Shown here one piece after another: positions 45,313-55,152 of a stretch of 64,000 nucleotides of DNA. A program made the translations under genes and the position numbers. Every line of letters begins with the position of its first letter. The first letter of the stretch is position 1. Below the pieces are notes generated by a model. That model was not told the origin of the DNA. It made no database searches and saw only the letters and a list, made by a program, of their open reading frames with translations. Source of the DNA: Pseudomonas cuatrocienegasensis. Its GTDB lineage: Bacteria > Pseudomonadota > Gammaproteobacteria > Pseudomonadales > Pseudomonadaceae. The stretch is taken from the NCBI RefSeq assembly GCF_900110925.1, contig NZ_FOFP01000005.1, positions 130,581 through 194,580 on the forward strand, in the 5' to 3' direction.

Positions 45313-45891
45313 TTACGGCCAGATATGCTGTTGCAAGGCGCTCCAGCTCAGGCTGAAATCGCCCTGTTCGGTGCGCAGGCTGAGGGCATCGGGTGCCAGG
45401 CTCGGCTCACCGCGCAGAGTCCAGCCCCGCTGCCCCTGCTCTTGCAGGCTGTGGGCAAGCTGGGTGAGCTGGTCTGGGTGGCAATAGATCAAGGCCGACT
45501 CCTCATTGGAAATGGCCAAGGTCAGTTGCCGCAGGACTGCGCTGACTTTTTTGTCATCCGGCAATTCGTCCAACACTATCTCCAAGGCCTGCTGCACCAG
45601 TTCCTGCGCAGCCTCGACGATGCTGGCCAGGGTCACTTCGCGCTGCTGCCGCAAGTCGTCGAGCAAGCCCTGGGCCTGCTTCCACACCTCTGCGCGGGCT
45701 TCGGCTTCACAGCGCTGACGCAGGGCCTGGACTTCGGCCTGCGCGGTGTCGAATATCGCCTGCGCCTGGGCGCGGGCATCGTCCAGCAGCTCTTCTGCCA
45801 ACAGGCTCTGTGCAAGCACTTCGCGGCGCAGAAGCGGCTCGTTGACCGTGGAGCGGTTAGGGGTAAGCGTCAGGCTGCGACTGGCCAACAT
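45313..45891 (-). CDS. hrpE: HrpE, ATPase stator (SctL)
   Basis: A 192-residue protein with a long charged helix (DDARAQAQAIFDTAQAEVQ, about residues 38-56) and a C-terminal globular part, as in SctL/FliH stators that anchor HrcN to the sorting platform. It is the last gene of the hrpA operon and starts inside hrpD. Confidence 0.9.
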   Translation of the reverse strand: MLASRSLTLTPNRSTVNEPLLRREVLAQSLLAEELLDDARAQAQAIFDTAQAEVQALRQRCEAEARAEVWKQAQGLLDDLRQQREVTLASIVEAAQELVQQALEIVLDELPDDKKVSAVLRQLTLAISNEESALIYCHPDQLTQLAHSLQEQGQRGWTLRGEPSLAPDALSLRTEQGDFSLSWSALQQHIWP

Positions 45892-46480
45892 GCGGGTGTT
45901 CCTCCATGCGTGTGTTCAAAACGTACCCGCCCACGGCCTGCCACAAGGCGCACAATCTGGCTTTGGGTATTTCATCCAATGGCAGACGCTCGGCCTGACC
46001 CACGGCATCGCGCGCGAATGTAATCCGCAGCCGTTGCCAAAGCCGCTCACCGACCCAGGCTCTCAGTAACACCAGACCGGCCACCTGTGACTGCCGGGCA
46101 TCCCAGCTCTCGGGCAACCAGTGACCGGGCTGCAAGGCCCGGCCCAGGCGCCGGCACCAGAGCCAGGTGGGCTCATCCAGATGAGGCGGACGAGGCATAC
46201 GACTCCCGGCACAGACACTCACACACAGGTCGAGCGCCAGTGCCCACTGCGCCGCAGACAACGCCAGCAGGGGCAGCAACAGCGCATCGGGGGCCGGCGG
46301 CAGTGTCGAGGTCATGCCAAGACGCCGGTCGAGCAGCGCATCATCGAGCTGCCCCACCAGCCCCAGGGCTGATTCGCTCATGCCTGCCCTCTCGCGCAAT
46401 TGCCAACTGGCGTGGGCCTGCCGCCAGCCTCGGGTCCACCAACAGACCCAGGCCAGCGCCTGCGGCTCACTTACGTTCAT
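45857..46480 (-). CDS. hrpD: HrpD, sorting-platform protein (SctK-like)
   Basis: A 207-residue Trp-, Leu- and Arg-rich soluble protein beginning MNVSEPQALAWVCWWTRGWR. Position between hrcJ and hrpE and its length fit HrpD, the likely SctK counterpart that links the C-ring to the inner-membrane ring. The ATG at 46480 overlaps the hrcJ stop (ATGA), whereas the longer frame runs back into hrcJ. Sequence conservation in this family is low. Confidence 0.85.
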   Translation of the reverse strand: MNVSEPQALAWVCWWTRGWRQAHASWQLRERAGMSESALGLVGQLDDALLDRRLGMTSTLPPAPDALLLPLLALSAAQWALALDLCVSVCAGSRMPRPPHLDEPTWLWCRRLGRALQPGHWLPESWDARQSQVAGLVLLRAWVGERLWQRLRITFARDAVGQAERLPLDEIPKARLCALWQAVGGYVLNTRMEEHPHVGQSQPDAYP

Positions 46481-47268
46481 TTCGGCGATGACGCCGGCAC
46501 AACCGGCGCCGGCTGCGCCTTGAAGCGCTGGCGCCAGTGGGGGTTGAGTACCCACAGGCCCGCCAGCAGCAGGGCCAGCGCGAATGTGCAGAGCAGCGCC
46601 ATCCACTGCCATAAAGCCAGGCGCTCACGCGTCAGGGTAAACGGCCCGACATTGACCATCGACACCGACTCCTGGTAACCCTGGGACGGCACGAAGACCA
46701 CAGCCAGTTTTTTCTCGTCCGCATTGGCCATGCCCGGAATACTGCTGGCAACCATGCGCCGTATGCGCGGTAATACGCTATCGGGGTCAAGGTCCGCGCG
46801 GTACTTGATGAACACCGCCGCCGAGGCGGGTTGAACCGGCTCCCCCGGCGCAATGCGTTCCGGCAGGACAACATGTACCCTGGCCACCACTACCCCATCA
46901 ATCTGCGACAGGGTCTGCTCCAGCTCTTGAGACAAGGCGTAGATGTAGCGCGCCCGCTCCTCCATTGGAGAGGAAATGACGCCTTCTTTGCGAAAAACCT
47001 CGCCCAGCGTGGAGCGGGAGCGGCGAGGCAGGCCTACCGCTTCCAGCACGCGCACGGCACGGGAAATATCATAGCTGGACACCAGAACGGCGACGCCACC
47101 CTTGTCCAGGCGCTTTTGCGCATCAATGTTTTTACCTACAAGTTCCGCCACTACTTCGTTGGCATCCTGCTCGGTCAGATCGCGATGCAGCTCCATCCGG
47201 TCGCCGCAACCGGCCATCAGTAACGCCAAAAGCATAAGGATGGCCAGCCTGATTGCCTTGGGGTGCAT
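46477..47268 (-). CDS. hrcJ: HrcJ, inner-membrane ring lipoprotein (SctJ)
   Basis: A 263-residue lipoprotein with lipobox LLMAGC (Cys 21), two periplasmic ring-building domains (EQDANEVVAELVGKNIDAQK and VARVHVVLPERIAPGEP), and a C-terminal membrane helix near 218-240. It forms the inner ring with HrpQ. It is 9 bases from hrpB in the hrpA operon. Confidence 0.95.
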   Translation of the reverse strand: MHPKAIRLAILMLLALLMAGCGDRMELHRDLTEQDANEVVAELVGKNIDAQKRLDKGGVAVLVSSYDISRAVRVLEAVGLPRRSRSTLGEVFRKEGVISSPMEERARYIYALSQELEQTLSQIDGVVVARVHVVLPERIAPGEPVQPASAAVFIKYRADLDPDSVLPRIRRMVASSIPGMANADEKKLAVVFVPSQGYQESVSMVNVGPFTLTRERLALWQWMALLCTFALALLLAGLWVLNPHWRQRFKAQPAPVVPASSPK

Positions 47269-47277
47269 AGTTAGGCC

Positions 47278-47640
47278 TTATTGCAGACTGGTCAGTTTTT
47301 CCACGCTCTGCGCCGCCTTGCTTACCAACTTGGCACTGAGCAGGCTTTGCAAATAAAAAGAAGACAACGAACGGTTGGCATCCAGTGCCATTTTCGGGTC
47401 ACTCGACTGGGCTGCCCGCTGCAGATCGCGGTCAACCTTCTCGGACTCTTTCTGGTACGCGCTCGAAGCCTTGGAGATGGGCGACACCAGCATTGATGAA
47501 TCGCTGGCAGTCTTCGGTTCTGCCGAGCGCATCGCGGCATTGAACCAGGCAATGTCCGCCTCGACAGGAGTAGGACCTGGCGCCGTCACCTCTGTCTCAA
47601 ATAGCCCAGCGTGATGAGTGGATACACGAGTAACAGCCAT
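47278..47640 (-). CDS. hrpB: HrpB, inner rod protein (SctI)
   Basis: A 120-residue small helical protein, MAVTRVSTHHAGLFETEV at the start and SSFYLQSLLSAKLVSKAAQS near the C-terminus. This matches SctI inner-rod proteins in size and in the amphipathic C-terminal helix. The ATG at 47640 has GGAGCAAG-type Shine-Dalgarno sequence upstream. It sits between hrpZ and hrcJ. Confidence 0.85.
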   Translation of the reverse strand: MAVTRVSTHHAGLFETEVTAPGPTPVEADIAWFNAAMRSAEPKTASDSSMLVSPISKASSAYQKESEKVDRDLQRAAQSSDPKMALDANRSLSSFYLQSLLSAKLVSKAAQSVEKLTSLQ

Positions 47641-47675
47641 GTTTGCTTGCTCCTGCCGAGACGAAGGTTTACAGA

Positions 47676-48638
47676 TCAACCGCGAGCGTCGGAGACGCTT
47701 TGCTGAACAAGAACCGACAGAACGTTGCCTGCTGCGATACTGGCATCGGTCTTCAAGGTATTGCCGGCACCACCGCTCTGGAAGTTCTGCTCCGCATTGG
47801 GAAACAGCCCACCCAGCGAGTTGCCTTGAGCGCTGTCCTTAATTTCGCCCTTGATCATGTTGATGGCCTTCTGGAATTGCTCGCCTTCAGCCTTGGACAT
47901 CACGTTATCGCCCTCGGAAAGCTCACCCATCCAGTCCTTGGATTTGCCGTCCGGTTTACCGAACTCTTCCGGGTGCATATCCATGAAGCGCGACACCTCT
48001 TTGAGCACATCCTTGTCCTCAAAGTTGAAGCTCATCTGCCCGCTCTTGGCGTTCGCAGCAGTATTGGGCGTCAACAAATTATCGAGCTTTTCCTCACCCA
48101 GGCTGCCCAGTAGTGCAGCCAGCAACTCCTGAAGAGCACCGCCCCCGGAAGACGTGCCACCGCTGGCCGCAGGCGCACCGCCACAGTTGGCCGTGGAGTG
48201 GCTCGCGCGGGTGTTGCCCGCACCGAGACCCGAAGTACCCGAAGTACCCGAGGTATTCTGGCCAGTCGAGCCGCCGCTCAGGAACTCGTTGATCAGCCCT
48301 TCAAGCCCCTTGGTAAAAGAGTCTTTTTCTTTGCTGTTCAGATACTTGTCTTCCGACAGCTCGTCGCGCCAGCCCTTCACTTTGCCATTCGCGTCGTGCG
48401 GCTTGCCGAACTGGTCGGGGTTACGATCCATATAATCGGCCACCATGCCGAGCAATGGATTATCGGTATTACGGATGTTGGCGCCGCTGCCGGACTTTTC
48501 AAACATCGAGTCACTGAGCAATGAGGCGATCTTGCCAGCACTTCCGTTGGCATCGGACTGCATGGCAGTCATCTGCGTAGTGGCGAAAGTACTTTGGAAC
48601 GTACTACTTGGGGGGGCGCTTATCGAAGAAGAAAGCAT
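47676..48638 (-). CDS. hrpZ: HrpZ-type harpin with duplicated module
   Basis: A 320-residue acidic, Gly/Ser-rich, heat-stable-type harpin secreted through the Hrp pilus; harpins associate with membranes and assist translocation. A module of about 53 residues occurs twice: residues 64-120 (VADYMDRNPDQFGKP) and 214-266 (VSRFMDMHPEEFGKP), each followed by a W, an ELSE/ELSEG turn and a KxxxxFxK helix. A single cysteine lies at residue 152, although harpins usually have none. The start at 48638 (MLSSSISAPPSST) is preceded by AAGGAG. The C-terminal helix is LKTDASIAAGNVLSVLVQ. Confidence 0.85.
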   Translation of the reverse strand: MLSSSISAPPSSTFQSTFATTQMTAMQSDANGSAGKIASLLSDSMFEKSGSGANIRNTDNPLLGMVADYMDRNPDQFGKPHDANGKVKGWRDELSEDKYLNSKEKDSFTKGLEGLINEFLSGGSTGQNTSGTSGTSGLGAGNTRASHSTANCGGAPAASGGTSSGGGALQELLAALLGSLGEEKLDNLLTPNTAANAKSGQMSFNFEDKDVLKEVSRFMDMHPEEFGKPDGKSKDWMGELSEGDNVMSKAEGEQFQKAINMIKGEIKDSAQGNSLGGLFPNAEQNFQSGGAGNTLKTDASIAAGNVLSVLVQQSVSDARG

Positions 48639-48670
48639 ACGTTTACTCCTTGAAAACCGAACAGGTTGAA

Positions 48671-48696
48671 GCCCTCTTGGCGTGAACCAAGAGGGC
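48671..48696 (-). promoter_or_regulatory. Intercistronic hairpin between hrpA and hrpZ
   Basis: GCCCTCTTGG-CGTGAA-CCAAGAGGGC, a perfect 10-bp stem 12 bases after hrpA with no T-run. It probably stabilises or partly terminates the abundant pilin message so that hrpA is made in excess over hrpZ and the rest of the operon. Confidence 0.7.
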
Positions 48697-48707
48697 GCGA
48701 CAACCAC

Positions 48708-48914
48708 TTAGTAGTTGATCGCCTTACCGGTTTGCTGAGCAGCGTTCTGCGCCTTGGTAGCAGAGTCCTGGTAGGCGCTGGCAATACCGTTAATGGTATC
48801 GGCTTGCATTTTGTTCGATTGGGCTTCGGCGTTCATCATGGTGGTTGCAGCAGCAGTGCTGTCCATCATGGTCATTGCAGACATCGAAGCGCCGAGGGAA
48901 GCAGTACCAGCCAT
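48708..48914 (-). CDS. hrpA: HrpA, Hrp pilin
   Basis: A 68-residue helical protein, Ala/Met/Ser-rich N-terminus (MAGTASLGASMSAMTMMDST) and a polar C-terminal helix ending NAAQQTGKAINY. Hrp pilins vary strongly; P. syringae HrpA is typically over 100 residues, while short pilins near 65 residues occur in Erwinia. It is the first gene after a perfect hrp box and is followed by a hairpin, the usual setting for the major pilus subunit. GGAG lies 8-9 bases before the ATG. Confidence 0.85.
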   Translation of the reverse strand: MAGTASLGASMSAMTMMDSTAAATTMMNAEAQSNKMQADTINGIASAYQDSATKAQNAAQQTGKAINY

Positions 48915-48969
48915 AGTTATTACTCCTGATCATCGAAAGGGTTTGGACACCGTATTGGTGTTCGAACAA

Positions 48970-48997
48970 TGAGTGGTCGATTTTCAGAAGCGGTTCC
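48970..48997 (-). promoter_or_regulatory. hrp box of the hrpA operon
   Basis: On the minus strand GGAACC-N15-CCACTCA, perfect consensus, 56 bases before the hrpA ATG and 35 bases beyond the hrpS stop. Confidence 0.9.
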
Positions 48998-49031
48998 ATG
49001 CGCGCGCAGGAATAAGGGAGTCAGTAAAAAA

Positions 49032-49955
49032 TTACAGCTCCGGCGAGTTGATGCTGAGGCTTTTCATGCGGTGATAAAGAGTGCGCCGGGGAATCCCCAG
49101 TTCGCTGATCACCGACTCGATGCTCTTGGGGTGACGCGACAGGCAATCCTGGATAAGCGCCTTTTCAAACTGACGCAAATAACCCTTGAGGTGAATACTG
49201 CGCTCCAGGTGCGGGGGCTCGTCGCCACCCAGCGGCGGCATGCCTAGTACGAAGCGCTCCGCCGCACACTTGAGTTCGCGGATGTTGCCGGGCCAACGGT
49301 GGCTGAGCAGGCGGTTGAGCAGTGCAGGATCTCGCTGAGGCAACGGCTGATGGTGCTTGCCCGCCGCCTCCATGACGAAACGCTCGAACAGCAAGGGCAG
49401 ATGATCCAAGCGTGAGCGCAGGGTAGGCAACTGGATCTTGATAACATTCAGGCGAAAAAAAAGGTCGCGGCGAAACTTCCCTTCTTCTACCAGTTTTTCC
49501 AGCGGCGTTTGTGTGGCGACTATCACACGCAGGTTCAGCGCAACGAAGCGCGTCGACCCCAAGCGCTCTATTCCGCGCATTTCCAGCACACGCAACAGCT
49601 TGGCCTGCAGCAGGAGCGGCATGCTGTCAATTTCATCCAGGTATAAAGTCCCGTTATGGGATGCCTCGATATAACCGGCCCGCGATTTGGATGCGCCGGT
49701 ATAGGCGCCCGCCATCACCCCAAAAAGCTCACTCTCGGCCAGTTGCTCCGGCACGGCAGCACAGTTGAGTGCAACCAGCGGCCCTTCGCGGCCCGATAAC
49801 TGATGAATACGCCGCGCCAGTGTATCTTTGCCAGTGCCTGTCTCCCCCTCCAGCACCATGTCAACGTTGAGTGGAGCCGCCTTGCGGATAAAAGACTGCA
49901 GTGTGCCAAAAATATCGAGGACCTCATGCTCCATCTGCGAACAGTCATTATTCAT
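49032..49955 (-). CDS. hrpS: HrpS, sigma-54 enhancer-binding activator
   Basis: A 307-residue bEBP with no N-terminal receiver or sensor domain, like HrpR/HrpS. Walker A is GETGTGKDT (about residues 38-46), the sigma-54 contact loop is GAYTGA (in GVMAGAYTGASKSR, about 83), Walker B is GTLYLDEIDSMPL (about 105), and the C-terminal Fis-type HTH is SVISELGIPRRTLYHRMKSL. It activates hrpL from upstream sites. Only one such gene is present; P. syringae needs a HrpR-HrpS pair, so this protein probably works as a homohexamer. The start at 49955 is chosen over 49970; both are in frame. Confidence 0.95.
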   Translation of the reverse strand: MNNDCSQMEHEVLDIFGTLQSFIRKAAPLNVDMVLEGETGTGKDTLARRIHQLSGREGPLVALNCAAVPEQLAESELFGVMAGAYTGASKSRAGYIEASHNGTLYLDEIDSMPLLLQAKLLRVLEMRGIERLGSTRFVALNLRVIVATQTPLEKLVEEGKFRRDLFFRLNVIKIQLPTLRSRLDHLPLLFERFVMEAAGKHHQPLPQRDPALLNRLLSHRWPGNIRELKCAAERFVLGMPPLGGDEPPHLERSIHLKGYLRQFEKALIQDCLSRHPKSIESVISELGIPRRTLYHRMKSLSINSPEL

Positions 49956-50440
49956 AGACCCCTCATCCATCCAATCCCTTTGCGATGATAAACACTTCCG
50001 CTGAATATCAGGAATACCCTCATAACCAATGTCATCAACGTAAGAAAGTTATCTATAAATATCATACGATTAGCGCTTATTTAAGCGCATAGGGGCAGCC
50101 GCTGTGAGCGCTCCGGGCAGCGCTACTGACAGCACCCTGCAACCCCTGTCTTGAAAGCTTTACAAAATAGCCGACGCCTTCTACAGCCCATCTTCAACAA
50201 CGTTCGCGGCGCCGATGACTTTACCTGCCAATGCCCGCGAACGCTCAAGAACATCATCTGGCACATCGTCTTATCAGGGCACACTCGCTCTATCGCGGGC
50301 TCAATCAGACCGCCGCCGTGACGTGCTGTTCACTGCCGGCCAGCGCACGAATGCTGTCACACCACCCACCCCAACTATCACTCGATACAGTTGCCACCCA
50401 CGCTCGCCACAACGGGTGCAGGGCGCTTTTATACCGGGCA
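49956..50440. promoter_or_regulatory. hrpS upstream region with a palindrome; no gene
   Basis: The AT-rich region 50030-50090 is the likely hrpS promoter area. It contains GCGCTTA-TT-TAAGCGC at 50073-50088, a perfect 7-bp dyad about 118 bases before the ATG that could bind a regulator. Between 50100 and 50440 there is nothing I can support as a gene. Confidence 0.5.
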
Positions 50441-50446
50441 TAAAAA

Positions 50447-50486
50447 ACCGCGACCTGTCGAAAATCTCTCCTCGCCAGGTCGCGGT
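50447..50486 (-). terminator. Rho-independent terminator of katG
   Basis: ACCGCGACCTG pairs with CAGGTCGCGGT around an 18-base loop; on the minus strand it is followed by six T (50447-50442). It lies 20 bases after the katG stop. Confidence 0.9.
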
Positions 50487-50505
50487 GTGGGTAAAGCCTG
50501 AAAGC

Positions 50506-52722
<2,217 letters not shown>

Positions 52723-52983
52723 CTACGGTTGTTTCTAATTAACTGAGGGCACTGAAATGCTGTGCAATCAGCTTGGCGTTTCACGGTGGGTCCAGCAAAT
52801 AGCATTTGAATATGGTGGTTATAGTAGCCGCGGAATGTGACGCGGATGGCTCCACGGTTAAATGCCGAAACAGAGTGGTTGGCGCGCAGCAGCAGGCCTG
52901 CAGCGACCCCTGCAGGAATTTTCAGGAAATGTGAACGGTTCTTGTGGCCGCAGTTCGCGCAGCGATCCGGGGCCGATACCCCG

Positions 52984-53054
52984 TGTGTCGCTGCGCTCGA
53001 CCCAGGCTACAAAGCTTGGACTACTGCAGGGGTGGGAGGGGCTTTAGCCGCGAC
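52984..53054. repeat. Extragenic repeats between katG and the DUF2937 gene
   Basis: GTGTCGCTGCGCTCGACCC (52985-53003) and GTGGGAGGGGCTTTAGCC (53032-53049) are copies of the two repeat types seen together at 1771-1902, in the same order. The rest of 52714-53098 is the katG promoter side and unassigned sequence. Confidence 0.75.
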
Positions 53055-53098
53055 AAGCGCCACAAACGCTCGCCGCTTCTTGTGGTCTGCGGTATTTG

Positions 53099-53632
53099 CT
53101 AACGCCAATGGCGGCGCTCGGCGGCGCGGGTACGGGTAGCGCTGGCACCGCCGAGCAACCAGGCGATGCCCAGCACCAGAGCCTCCAGCAGCCAGGCCAG
53201 CAGCAGCGCACAGGCAATGCCCCAGGCGATGGCGTCGGGGGCCAGCAGCACCTGGTAGCGATAGGCCGCGTAGGTTTCTTCGAGCAGGGCCGGGTCGGCG
53301 GCGGTCGTCAGGTGCCAGACCTGACGGTACCAGGGCCCCTGCATGGCGCGGTATTCGTCATCGAGCAGCGCGGCGCGGTCAACGAGAAAAGCGACACTCT
53401 GCGCATCGCTCTGCATCACCGCATCGTTGCTGGCGCGGTAATGACTGACCAGAGCATCCAGATCGCCCGAGAAGAAGCGCTTGGCCGTTTCTCGAAAGCC
53501 CTGCAAGCCCTGCTCGGACTCGCTGCGGTGCGCGTCGACGCGCTGGCTGTAATCCTCGATAAACCCTGGGACCTGCACCCCGACCAGCAGGCCCAGAGCA
53601 AACAGGGCCAAACGCGCATAACTCCTGAACAT
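53099..53632 (-). CDS. DUF2937-family membrane protein
   Basis: A 177-residue protein with an N-terminal membrane segment (about 5-25), a helical extracytoplasmic region (DYSQRVDAHRSESEQGLQGF) and a C-terminal hydrophobic pair (AWGIACALLLAWLLEALVL). It matches the DUF2937 group of proteobacterial proteins, whose role is unknown. The start at 53632 follows GGAAGGATGTTC-type sequence. It is 37 bases downstream of the amidotransferase gene on the same strand. Confidence 0.75.
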   Translation of the reverse strand: MFRSYARLALFALGLLVGVQVPGFIEDYSQRVDAHRSESEQGLQGFRETAKRFFSGDLDALVSHYRASNDAVMQSDAQSVAFLVDRAALLDDEYRAMQGPWYRQVWHLTTAADPALLEETYAAYRYQVLLAPDAIAWGIACALLLAWLLEALVLGIAWLLGGASATRTRAAERRHWR

Positions 53633-53669
53633 CCTTCCTCCATGGTCCGGCTTGTGCCGGGTTGCTGTG

Positions 53670-54446
53670 TCAGTCGAGTTGGCCGTGAGCCACGCACTCA
53701 CCGGCGCGCCACAGGCGCCATTCGCCTGGTTGGTAGAGCGCCCAACATTCATTGTCGGTCAGCGGTTCAGTGGCCAGCACGGTGACCACATCATTAGGGG
53801 TGGTCTCGGCCTGGAAGTCTACCTTGAGATCGGCGTCCTTGAGCTGCGCCGGGCCAAAGGGTGCACGCCGGGTGATATGCGCCAGCTTGGTGGAACAGAA
53901 GCTGAATAGCCAGTCACCATCGCTGAGCAGCGCATTGAACACGCCCTGTTTGCGATAGGCCGTACAGGCGTCAACCAGGACAGGCAACAGGGTTTCGATC
54001 ATCTGTGGCGTGTCGAAGGCCGTGCGGACCCGGTTGAGCAGATCGCAGAACGCCGCCTCGCTGTCGGTATCGCCGACCGGGCAGTAAAACCCTGGCGCCG
54101 GGTTGAAGTCGGCCAACTGGCCGTTGTGCGCGAAGCACCAGTTGCGCCCCCAAAGCTCACGTACGAAAGGATGGGTATTGGCCAGGCACACGCGACCGAC
54201 GTTGGCCTGGCGAATATGCCCAATCACCACTTCGCTCTTGATCGGGTAGCGCTGCACCAGCTGCGCCACCTCCGACTCACTGCTCGCCCGGGGGTCCTGG
54301 AACAGGCGCAAGCCACGCCCTTCGTAAAAGCCGATCCCCCAGCCGTCGCGGTGCGGGCCGGTGCGGCCGCCACGCTGCATCAGGCCAGTAAAGCTGAAGA
54401 CGATATCCGTCGGCACATTGGCGCTCATGCCTAGCAATTCACACAT
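53670..54446 (-). CDS. Class II glutamine amidotransferase (YafJ-like)
   Basis: A 258-residue Ntn-hydrolase-type glutaminase domain with the catalytic Cys directly after the initiator Met (MCELLGMSAN). Family motifs are GPHRDGWGIGFYEG, IGHIRQANVGRV and FAHNGQLADF, then DSEAAFCDLLNRV. No synthase domain is attached, as in YafJ/GAT1-like stand-alone proteins of unknown acceptor. It is in a leftward run with two membrane-protein genes. Confidence 0.9.
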   Translation of the reverse strand: MCELLGMSANVPTDIVFSFTGLMQRGGRTGPHRDGWGIGFYEGRGLRLFQDPRASSESEVAQLVQRYPIKSEVVIGHIRQANVGRVCLANTHPFVRELWGRNWCFAHNGQLADFNPAPGFYCPVGDTDSEAAFCDLLNRVRTAFDTPQMIETLLPVLVDACTAYRKQGVFNALLSDGDWLFSFCSTKLAHITRRAPFGPAQLKDADLKVDFQAETTPNDVVTVLATEPLTDNECWALYQPGEWRLWRAGECVAHGQLD

Positions 54447-54485
54447 GGGAAAACTCCAGAGGCGCGAGCGAGCGCAAGGCCGAGT

Positions 54486-54974
54486 TCAGAGCCGCGGTTC
54501 CAGACGCTCGCGGCCACTGCGCATCGACGACGGACGAACAGAATCGAAGGCCTCGTCGGGAAAGTCTTCGCTGTCCTCAGCCATGCGCTCGCGCAGCGTC
54601 CGGCTGTCGCTGACAGACTCACGCTCCACGCGGCGCTCACGCCAGGCGCGCTCGATGGGCCAGCGAATGGCCACGAATATCAGGTACAGGCCCAGGGCGA
54701 TCAACCCGTAAAGCGCCAGATCGGCCACCGCCCGCCAGGCGTTGTTGCCGACCTTGAACAACAGGTCCAGAGCCGTCACCGCAATCGCCGGGGCGAACAG
54801 CTCCTTGTTCGGATCGACGATGGTCGGGCTGAACAGCAACACCGCAACGATCACTCCCAGCGGCTCCCGCAGGTAGCGCCAGGTCCAACGGGTCATGCGC
54901 CACCACACCAACAGGCAGCCGAGGGCCGCGACGGCGTAGGCGCCCCAGGCGAGGAGGTAGTCGTTCTCGGTCAT
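54486..54974 (-). CDS. Small inner-membrane protein of unknown function
   Basis: A 162-residue protein with three predicted membrane helices (about residues 8-25, 38-55 and 85-108) and a charged, Arg/Glu/Ser-rich cytoplasmic tail (about 110-162). The start at 54974 (MTENDYLLAWGAYAV) is the natural membrane-protein start; the longer frame is arginine-rich intergenic sequence. I do not recognise a characterised family. Confidence 0.7.
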   Translation of the reverse strand: MTENDYLLAWGAYAVAALGCLLVWWRMTRWTWRYLREPLGVIVAVLLFSPTIVDPNKELFAPAIAVTALDLLFKVGNNAWRAVADLALYGLIALGLYLIFVAIRWPIERAWRERRVERESVSDSRTLRERMAEDSEDFPDEAFDSVRPSSMRSGRERLEPRL

Positions 54975-55152
54975 AACGCGCAATCTCTGACAAAACCAGC
55001 AAACGGGCCCTGGTATACGAACCCGGAGCAACGGGCCGGCATTGGGCGTTTCCGCCACCGGCAATAGGCGGCTTATGATAACGGCTTTTGCCCGGCCCGG
55101 CTTCCCGGTCCGTTGCACTGCCAACTGCCGCCCTGCCAACTGGAGTTTCACC

